From: Dermanyssus gallinae
Taxonomy: Eukaryota; Arthropoda; Arachnida; Mesostigmata; Dermanyssidae
Length of the DNA stretch: 64,000 nucleotides
Reading direction: 5' to 3'
NCBI GenBank assembly: GCA_003439945.1
Contig: QVRM01001369.1
Location: 997,501-1,061,500, forward strand
The translations under genes were made by a program, and so were the position numbers. Of the stretch, positions 56,787 through 64,000 are shown piece after piece. The notes beneath the pieces were generated by a model. The model searched no databases. It was not told where the DNA came from and worked only from the letters and a program-made list of their open reading frames with translations. Each line of letters starts with the position of its first letter. Within the stretch, counting starts at the first letter, position 1.

Positions 56787-57790
56787 CAGGGTCATTCATA
56801 TCGTTATGTACTTATTTCGAGTAGGACTCGGCAAGAAAATCACTTTTCCCAATGAATGGAGAACGCGGAGACGTCTTGTTTAGTGATATTTATAAAACTA
56901 GTTATTCAGTCTTTTTTCTCCAATATAGTTGTGCAAAATGTACGTTTGCGGAAGAACCAGTTAACGCATGAAGGAACCGATTATACCGGCGTGTTCAGAG
57001 GAAAATTTTTCACAACGAAGACACTTTACTAGTTTGCATAGCGAAAAGCGAATAACCAGATTAAAGAAAATCATAGAAAGTCGATATGTTACGTTAACGC
57101 TTTTTCATGAAGTATTGTAAAATTTTCTATTACGACAAAAAATGTACGTCCAAAGGACCACTCTCATACAATAGCAAATTTAATGCCCACCATTTTCGTA
57201 CCAAAGTGATGGTGCTGCGTTACGTAGTTGCCAAATAACTAAGGTTTTTCGACAGTCATAGTCCCTATGTTTTACGTGCAATTTTCACGTTCAGAACCGT
57301 AAAATATGTACCTCAAAATTTGTACCTAACTTTCTCATACACCCTATGCAAGTATGCACGCCTTTGCTTTCGATATGGCCATCGAAAAAACTTGGTTACT
57401 TGACAACTACGTAACGCAGCACCATCACTTTAGTACGAAAATAGTGGGCATTGAATTTGCTATTGCGTATGACTGGTTTTCATATATTTTTGGTCGTTAT
57501 GGAAAAAAATTACGATTTTTTACAAAAAAGCATTAACGTAAGATATAACAACATATCGACTGCTTGACTTTCCTCAACCTGGCTATTCGCCTTTCGCTAC
57601 GCAAGCTAGTGAAAAGTCCTCCGTTGTGCAATTTTCCTCTGAACACGCCGGTATCATCGGTTACTGGTTTTCCCTCAAGCGTAGATTTCGCACAACTTTG
57701 TAGGAGAAAAAGGCAGAATAACTACTTTTATAAATATCACTATCTTCTAAACAAGACGTTTCCGCGTCTTCCTTTCACTGAATGAGTCTG
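56787..57790. mobile_element. Foldback-type DNA element with about 400-bp inverted arms
   Basis: The left arm 56850-57253 and right arm 57382-57787 are imperfect inverted copies over their whole length. Shared stretches include AACTACGTAACGCAGCACCA plus TCACTTT, and AATTTTCCTCTGAACACGCC. About 128 bp lies between. The outer ends are CAGGGTCATTCA (56787) and TGAATGAGTCTG (57790), with TA on both sides. No transposase. It is likely a non-autonomous element mobilised by a TA-targeting (Tc1/mariner-type) transposase. Confidence 0.85.
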
Positions 57791-57813
57791 TATATATATA
57801 TATATATATATAT
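57791..57813. repeat. (TA)n microsatellite
   Basis: TA tract between the foldback element and the 3' side of the R2-like element. Confidence 0.9.
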
Positions 57814-57814
57814 A

Positions 57815-59408
57815 GAAAATATTGTGATGATTTATTAATCATTTACAATACGTGTGCACACTCGGCAGTGCTCGCCTTAATAAAAATGGTGGTTAAAAGG
57901 TGTCACGTGAAGTTAAGAGTCAGTTGTCCGTGTCCTTGCTTGATGGTAGCCCCTGCTCTTATGGACCCGGTGCGAGCGATATATCCTCAAGGTTTCTTGC
58001 AAAGTTAAAACGGTGAGATCCATAAGATTCCTCTTCGTGACGCCGAGCCCCAAGAGCGTCCTCGCAGATTCGGAGTCCCATACACCACTCATAGAGATAG
58101 TGATGGATCCGAATCTGCGAGGTTTTTGCGGGTAGGGGAGCGCCGCTCTTAGGAACTCGACGTCATATTTGGCGATCTTGTCTTGCCGTGCTTTTGCCAG
58201 GTCCCGGTTCGGGCCGCAAACCTCGGCATCTAAAACCCAGACCTCGGTAGGTGTTGTTATTACGAGGTCGGGCTTTAGACCCGGTGCGCCCGGTCGACGG
58301 AATACTCGCTCACGAACCACCTCATGGCCCCTTTCGCGGAGAAGACGCGCCACGCGATCACAGACGTCGTCATGTCTCTTTATGGTTTGTTTGTGTGTTA
58401 TATCGCACATCTGAGCGACATGAGCCAACGTCTCAGGCGCATGACACCCGTGCCTACAACGTTTGTTATAGCCCGGGCGTCCCCTGGCCAATCTGGCACG
58501 CGTTGGTAGTGCGTTGATCCTGAGCTTTAGTAGGTTTAAATACTCCTTACCAGATAGGTAGGGCATACCCTTAATCCAGTAATGTACAAAGGGCGTTTCG
58601 TGTGCTTTTTTAAAATGTGCCCCATCGAACGTGTTGTGTAGTTGTTGAGACCAGTAATCGGTCTCTTGTGTAGCGGTCTCAATGGAGGTTCCCAAGCGCT
58701 CGCAAAGAAGTCTTGTTTTCGCAAGATCTTTTTTAAAGTGCTCAGTGGTTAGCATCCATTGGACCCCAAGGTGCGTGGAGTGTTGTAGTGCTGTCAGGCG
58801 GGAGAGGCGGATTCTGGGAATGAATGTTTGGAGGCAGGGGATGTCCAGACCGCCGTGTGCTGTGTGCGTGTACAGGTAGGCGTTCGGCACCGAGTTTTCG
58901 AGCTTAAGCCATTTCGACTTAACAACCTTTCTGATCTCTTTATCTAGGTCACTAAGGAGTGCGTAAGATGGTCTGGGACCGGAGACCAGTTTATATAGGA
59001 GACGGGGAATGAGAGAGTCTTTCAAAAATATGAGTCTTTGGTGGGGTTTAAGGGGAGCTATCGTGAGTCTGTTGAGTAAGTTAAGGAGTATATCCTTGGT
59101 GGAGTCAACTCTGCCATTGCTGTCAAAGTCGACTCCAAGATATCTCCATCGATCGCTCATACCTTTAGCTGGCAATTGTCGATCTCCAACGTTAAATTCT
59201 GATACGGTATTGATAAAACCTTTACCTTCCTTCCTATTAAATAGGTGGGAGATAGTAAAGCTTTCATTAGTATTCATTTCAAGGCCTCGGGATTTTAAAA
59301 GTGGGTCCGCAATATTAAGGAGCCGTTGGAGAGTGGATTTCGTGGAGGCTAGGAGGATGAGATCATCCGCAAAGACTAAGCCCATAAGGCCGAAGTCATC
59401 AGTAAGTA
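57815..59408 (-). mobile_element. R2-like LINE, 5'-truncated
   Basis: Minus-strand element starting inside the RT next to TATATATA (about 59408-59415) and ending with a short 3' UTR near 57815 beside another TA tract. No 28S rRNA gene sequence is recognisable on either side, although R2 elements normally sit in 28S rDNA. Confidence 0.8.
57913..59385 (-). CDS. R2-like RT C-terminal half and restriction-like endonuclease
   Basis: 490 residues without a stop; the frame continues upstream to the truncation, so there is no real start codon. The RT catalytic FADD is at residues 5-8, then the thumb and linker. The zinc finger CX3CX7HX4C uses Cys310, Cys314, His322 and Cys327. The RLE core KPDLV (371-375) is followed by VLDAEV, with Asp373 and Asp386 as expected catalytic acids. 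Then comes a C-terminal domain (RFGSITISMSGVWDSESART) usual in R2. The upstream part, with RT motifs before FADD and the DNA-binding N-terminus, is gone, so it cannot move. The intact frame suggests a young insertion. Confidence 0.88.
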   Translation of the reverse strand: MGLVFADDLILLASTKSTLQRLLNIADPLLKSRGLEMNTNESFTISHLFNRKEGKGFINTVSEFNVGDRQLPAKGMSDRWRYLGVDFDSNGRVDSTKDILLNLLNRLTIAPLKPHQRLIFLKDSLIPRLLYKLVSGPRPSYALLSDLDKEIRKVVKSKWLKLENSVPNAYLYTHTAHGGLDIPCLQTFIPRIRLSRLTALQHSTHLGVQWMLTTEHFKKDLAKTRLLCERLGTSIETATQETDYWSQQLHNTFDGAHFKKAHETPFVHYWIKGMPYLSGKEYLNLLKLRINALPTRARLARGRPGYNKRCRHGCHAPETLAHVAQMCDITHKQTIKRHDDVCDRVARLLRERGHEVVRERVFRRPGAPGLKPDLVITTPTEVWVLDAEVCGPNRDLAKARQDKIAKYDVEFLRAALPYPQKPRRFGSITISMSGVWDSESARTLLGLGVTKRNLMDLTVLTLQETLRIYRSHRVHKSRGYHQARTRTTDS

Positions 59409-59414
59409 TATATA

Positions 59415-60285
59415 TATGTACACACCTAAAACCAAGGGAACATTATCCATAATGAGAAATGCAATAGTTAGCCCGATCTTTAGAACTTATTGGGTAAATG
59501 TACCTAGTTCTTCACTGACCAGCCTGGTCGGCCACAGCTACCCTAACCGCAGGATCGCGGACTTGCTCAAAATGTTTACAGCGGACAATTAAATAAAACC
59601 AAAATTTAACAAAATTGTGCCAGATTGTTTTTTTTATTTGTCGTCTACTTAATTTTGCCACGGTGTTGTATAGATCCTCGCGTCTCAGCCTGAAGGATGA
59701 CAACATAACGCGAGTTAACTGCAATTTTGTCAGATACCTCTTTTGGGTCTTATGAAAAAGCAATCATGAGAGCGCTAGTCAGGCTTTCACTTCGACTTAA
59801 CGTCAAAGGATTTCCTATCCAGATTGCCTTTATTTTCGGCGGCGCCGTTGTCTGTTGCCGCTCCAGGTGACTGGTGACAAGTTGACAGACCGGATAGGCC
59901 GCTATAATCTCCTCGAAGAATTTCAATACGCCGCGGAAGTGGTGGATGAGATTTGTACCATGCTGTGTAGAGTGAGTCGACAAGCGGAAAGCTCAGACTG
60001 TCCATGTTCATCCTTATCACCGCCTGTACGCGTCCACGCAGGTGGGTGCGTATGCATGAGGGGACGCCGGCAGCCATGCGAATAACGAGCCGCGTATGCG
60101 ATCGGCAGAGCGGCGATACGACCAGTTCATGCACAGAAAAGTCTGTTGTTAGTACATGTTGTTCTTTTGCGACTCTTAATATCTTACTACTTGCCAGAGT
60201 GTCTATGCTAGTCAACAAGCTAACAATTTACGACCTAGGTCTGATAACTGCTAATCGATATGGCTATATTGCCCCATAACAGCTT
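59415..60285. other. No assignable gene
   Basis: A 143-codon minus frame (60218-59787, from ATG) and a plus frame overlap. Neither shows a recognised domain or repeat. Treated as unassigned. Confidence 0.4.
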
Positions 60286-60290
60286 TGACG

Positions 60291-60365
60291 TGTAGCGGCG
60301 TGGTCTAGGAGACTAGTGCGCTTTTCATCCACCGAGGCGTCGCCGGCTCGATCCCTGTTGTTAAT
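60291..60365 (+). mobile_element. tRNA-like sequence (SINE head or tRNA pseudogene)
   Basis: TAGCGGCGTGGTCTAGGAGA resembles a tRNA A box, and GGCTCGATCCC about 40 bases later resembles a B box. No acceptor stem closure or CCA is seen. It differs from the 6800-type SINE. Confidence 0.45.
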
Positions 60366-60434
60366 CGAATTTTCTTTGAGCGATGCTCACTGAGAATATA
60401 TTATAAGCCACACCGCTGAATCAGCGGCAATGCT

Positions 60435-60575
60435 CTCACGAGGACTGTTAGGGAAACCCTAGATACCTCAACATAACCGGCCCTCGGTGACTTGAGGATA
60501 TACCTCAAGGATGAACTCAAGTCCGTAAGGGACGGAGCATAGTCTAGAATTAAAAACAACATACCTAAAAATGGT
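60435..60575 (-). repeat. Unclassified interspersed repeat, copy 2
   Basis: The minus strand matches 26960-27095: CTAGACTATGCTCCGTCCCT, ACGGACTTGA, GAGGGCCGGTTATGTTGAG. Function unknown. Confidence 0.6.
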
Positions 60576-60589
60576 GGATACAAAATCGC

Positions 60590-61228
60590 TACCGGGCTAT
60601 GTGGTAAAGCCCGGTGCTGATACGCTGATATAGCCGGGAGTCTCTAAGTGACTTCCAAGGAACCAAGAGTTTCTCTTGGGAAGCAAATTCCTAAGGATAC
60701 GTGCATGAACTATATAACGGATACTACGTAAGACAACAGCTGCTGGGGTGTTTGACATGCCGGTCATATCTACATGTAAGGTTAAGCATAATGTAATTCT
60801 AGAGTGCATATAATGGCGTATACCCAAATGCGCTTGTAAAAAAGCATCGTCCTAACCACATGAATGGCACTGAGATTGCAACCACAAGTTGTACGGTATA
60901 GAAAATAAAGAAGTAAGTGAAACCCTTAAACTGGTCCAGAAATGGCAACTATCAGTTGTATTACTTACTACTCTGAAGTCTTTCTGTGACCAGAAACATA
61001 ATGCATTATTTCTATCAAAGCTAACTAAAAAAATCACGACGTCCAATGAGCAAGGCTAAAAATCCGTAAACGACAATAAAAATCTTATGCATTATAAGCA
61101 CGTTTCTAGATTTAGTGAGCTGTTCTGAAAATAGCAGCAAATCTTCAAAAAAATCATTCCCAGTTGCCACTTAATGGTCAGAAATATCCAGTACTTATTG
61201 TACGTCAACTAGAGATTTCAGCACAAGT

Positions 61229-61308
<80 letters not shown>

Positions 61309-61580
61309 GACTTTCCCTATTCTTCTTCGCGCCCGTAGTCCTTCGCCTCCACGATGGTGGGAAGGAAGCCTGTCATAAACCAATGCACCAGGCATCGGAC
61401 AGTCTACACCGTCCGGTTAAATTTACTAAGCTCTCGGAAGGCAACGTTTCTTCAGCGGCTAAAGTCTTAATTTCAGAAGCTACGCTGGCGCAGAACCCCA
61501 ATGAGACGACTTCGCTGCTGACTAACTCTCCCCCCCACGCCCTTACTTCGGTCCTGGCCTAGCCGTCCTCAAATATTCTT
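60590..61580. other. No gene; (TA)n at 61230-61308
   Basis: Short frames only. A 79-bp TA-rich tract lies at 61230-61308. Confidence 0.55.
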
Positions 61581-61589
61581 GCCATCTTC

Positions 61590-61880
61590 AATGATCAGTG
61601 CTAGCGCGGCCCGGGTCGGATATGCTTCAGCTCCCGCCGCGGCAGGCAACGTGAGCAAGTACGAAAACATAGAATACCCGTACGGGCTTTACCCATTTGC
61701 CTTCGAGACCCTTGGCGGGCCGGGCCCGTCGACTCGCGCTCGGTCGGGGAGCGACTAATGCTAGCCAGCGGAATTAAGCAAGCGGGCGATTTCCTTAGAC
61801 AGCGCCTGTCACTGGATGTGCAACGGGGCAATGCGGCCTCCAGAGGACTGAAACCCTTCAGAGACGGCTGGTCACCACAC
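61590..61880 (+). pseudogene. RLE-type LINE C-terminal fragment, third family
   Basis: Plus frame: VSKYENIEYPYGLYPFAFET, then LGGPGPSTR. After a frameshift near 61755 comes LMLASGIKQAGDFLRQRLSL, then DVQRGNAAS. It aligns with the end of the RLE LINEs at 1-3.4 kb (KYSxLxxxYHFVPVAMETMG ... EFLRQQLSLAVCRANAA). The RLE core itself is absent. Confidence 0.6.
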
Positions 61881-61889
61881 TGGACCCCC

Positions 61890-62815
61890 CCGTAAAGGTG
61901 CACACGATCGCAAGGACCCAATAGTCATGTTCCCACCGTTAATGGTTGATTACATTGAATAAATGGTTTGATAATATGTACACAAAAAAAAATATATATA
62001 TATACATTTTATTTAACTCATGATGGGGTGTAAACACTTATCGTCAAGTGAATTAGAGAAATTTTTCCTATTATGGATACACCAAATTCCTGTTTACAAT
62101 ATGGGCTTGTATACCGTTGGTATTGCATATTATGTTATTAATAAATATTTAAAAAATTAAATCAAGTTCAGAACATGGCGATCCTGTACCATTCTGTCCA
62201 ATCAGGGTAGATTATATTATATTTTTATTAAAATGAAATACGATTAAAAAATAATAGTAACCCGTTTATATAAAAAAAAAAAAAATGAATTCTAAAATTA
62301 TAATAATTTTACTGAAATATAATAATTAAATTGACACCTAATTATCCGTTACCTAGCTATTTATGTCAACAAATTGGACATGGTCTAATTGATAGCGTTT
62401 CACATGTATGAGATTTTCTTACTTTTATGCATTTCTGATAACACCTAAGAGGGCTCATTTATAAAGCTAATTTGAGAGCAAGCTCTTAACCTACCCGTTC
62501 CATGAAGGGGCCGTACTGCATTGTGTGTACAAATTTGTCGGCCTCAATCTCGCACTTTCGCTTGTATCCCGTTCTTATAAAGGTTGCCAACTGTAAAAAA
62601 CAACACAATGAATAGCAACGCACCAATAACAAACATTTCTATACGCTCGTATTTACTATTTACGTTGTACAACGACAGCAAAGTAATAGGTGAACACCAG
62701 CTCGCCGTCTATACAAAAAAAAACACTTAAGTGGCAATCCGTGGTAAGACAGAACGCTTAAAATGCTCTCAACAGTGTTTAACAGTGTGTTCTGACAACT
62801 GTTGTCTCGCATGTG
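61890..62815. other. No gene recognised
   Basis: Very AT-rich, no motif. Confidence 0.55.
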
Positions 62816-62822
62816 CTTGACC

Positions 62823-63370
62823 TAGTCAAGTCAAGTCAAAAGCATCTTTATTCAAGGGTCATATATGCCTAAGTATACATTGTTTTTAGCAAAATATTCA
62901 ACCTCTGAATATAATTAGAACATACGTCAGGTCTGTCGACTTCGCAGACTTCGTGGAACTCTCCACGAGAATGTGTTGTTTACCTTCACTGAGCGCGCAA
63001 TTTCCAGTGATCTAACATTTACACCACTTCGCAGTACATTATTTATATATTTAAATGTGGTCTGGTCAGTCCCGAGACAACATAATTTTTTATACAGCGA
63101 TAGATCACCTCGTTTTCTCTCATCTTTTGCCATATAAGAAGCCCAAACCTGGCTGCAGTTGAGGAATTTGGGTAAGACTAGACTTCTGTACAAAGTCACA
63201 TAGAAATCAGGATTTTTTAAAATGAAGCATCTAAATATAGTATTACATAGTTGTGAAGCAGAAATGACGGTGGCAGTAATATGTTGAGAAAAGTCTAATT
63301 TGGGGGTTACAATCACACCAATATCACAGGCCGACCTATCAGGTCTCCCACTGTTTTGTTTCGCCATCAA
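62823..63370 (-). pseudogene. LINE C-terminus and 3' end
   Basis: The minus frame 63370-62927 (147 codons): CDIGVIVTPKLDFSQHITAT, then YVTLYRSLVLPKFLNCSQVW, matching the DLGVxxSxxLxFxxHI ... Y..LV.P.L.Y.S.VW block of CR1/RTE-type LINEs. It ends in a stop. The 3' UTR has AATAAA near 62850 and a short (TTGAC)n tail at 62823-62840. Confidence 0.7.
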
Positions 63371-63389
63371 GAAGTTATAGGCTACCTTG

Positions 63390-63560
63390 CCCGCCTAACT
63401 TGCATGATGGTGTGTTAGCTGGCAACCCTGTAGCTGTAGCTCGTACTAATCAGAAGTTACTAGATATTGCAATGGAGAGCGGGTTATGCCTCAACTTACA
63501 AAAAGGCAAACACTTGGGTATAAACCATCCATATCTAACTCCTCAGTTAGACTCTTACAT
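63390..63560 (+). pseudogene. RT fragment around the catalytic motif
   Basis: Plus frame: HDGVLAGNPVAVARTNQKLL, then DIAMESGLCLNLQKGK. It resembles the xDDGxLxG ... GLxLNxxK segment of the RLE LINE RT at 1-1.9 kb, with the first Asp of the catalytic pair replaced by His. Short and dead. Confidence 0.45.
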
Positions 63561-63584
63561 TAAACACGGGGAACCCACGTGATG

Positions 63585-64000
63585 GTGAATTTTCCCGGCA
63601 AGGGCAGTCTGTCATTGAATACACAGCGCGGTAGCGCTACGGCGGTCCTTGGCATCTTGTCCAGGTGGTCGACACCAGCTCTAGACGTAGGGTTAGTGCA
63701 CTTAATCATCACCCAGAACGCAACTAAGGTACTGCTCCCTCGCCCACCTAGCTTTAGAGCGCAGTCAAGCAAGAACGCGGTCAATTGAGACCTAGCTCAT
63801 GACAGAGCGCAACCGATGCACAGAAAATATGCAGTACAGACTCTCGCCTCGACATCAATATCAAGACATAGACGATGACAGGAACGTGACTTAAGCCGAT
63901 AGTCGACAATGTCAGCGTATGTATGTTCCCCCATGAGCGCATATGGGCGGATTTCGCCTCATGGCTAGATAAATATGCCGCGGGAGTCAAGTTGACCGTT
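63585..64000. other. No gene recognised
   Basis: Overlapping short frames on both strands without recognised motifs, to the window end. Confidence 0.5.

Noticed and set aside
59787..60218. 143-codon minus-strand frame from ATG
   Set aside because: No recognised domain, repeat or clear coding signal; overlapping frames on the other strand are of similar quality.
60593..60617. ACCGGGCT/AGCCCGGT-type short inverted repeat
   Set aside because: A single 8-9 bp stem in unannotated sequence; could be chance and shows no repeat relation.
1..64000. CRISPR arrays, bacterial operons, Shine-Dalgarno sites
   Set aside because: None seen. The tandem repeats here are microsatellites, a 26-bp LINE array and a 46-bp triplication without spacers; the DNA is eukaryotic.

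Overview
The window is eukaryotic, almost certainly from an animal with a transposon-rich genome. It has no operons or prokaryotic gene spacing. It is built from non-LTR retrotransposons (LINEs), Tc1/mariner DNA transposons, tRNA-derived SINEs, one LTR-retrotransposon fragment and many (TA)n microsatellites. The mix (restriction-like-endonuclease LINEs, R1-like and CR1-like LINEs, mellifera-type mariner, Tc3-like elements) fits an arthropod, possibly a chelicerate. That placement is inference; no rRNA, tRNA or conserved host gene fixes the taxon. I found no convincing complete host gene.

Layout. 1-3.45 kb: three head-to-tail copies of a LINE with a C-terminal restriction-like endonuclease (RLE), joined by (TAA)n tails. 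3.6-5.3 kb: a LINE fragment, then the 5' end of an LTR retrotransposon (LTR, tRNA-Lys-type primer site, start of gag), both minus strand. 5.8-8.0 kb: a LINE of a family I call LINE-A, with an inverted 5' part and a SINE inside with a perfect 14-bp target duplication. 10.3-11.6 kb: scrambled R1-like LINE debris. 12.4-16.6 kb: a nearly complete CR1-like LINE on the minus strand; ORF2 is open, ORF1 has one frameshift, and a single TGA separates ORF1 from ORF2 in the same frame. 16.7-20.6 kb: a broken R1-like LINE (minus) interrupted by a plus-strand C-terminal piece that carries a 46-bp triplication. 21.5-39.2 kb: old LINE-A copies, SINEs, an RLE fragment, a mariner-family remnant with 41-residue catalytic spacing, and long AT-rich stretches. 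39.6-40.25 kb: a LINE endonuclease fragment ending in a cluster of hairpins. 41.7-43.4 kb: an apparently intact Tc3-like transposon. 43.6-44.9 kb: an apparently intact mariner. 46.8-54.8 kb: a second copy of the same endonuclease fragment, split by two nested LINEs; one is a 5.45-kb R1-like element whose 5' end is a 26-bp tandem array. 55.3-56.3 kb: another LINE-A copy. 56.79-57.79 kb: a 1-kb foldback (long terminal inverted repeat) element flanked by TA. 57.8-59.4 kb: a 5'-truncated R2-like element outside rDNA. 59.4-64 kb: small LINE and RLE fragments.

The genes do not form a pathway. They are selfish elements inserted into one another. The elements most likely to be recently active are the Tc3-like element, the mariner, the CR1-like LINE and the R2-like copy, which retain long open frames. 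Translated frames I was given sometimes begin at GTG, TTG or CTG, so I checked starts on the DNA and say where a start is not ATG.
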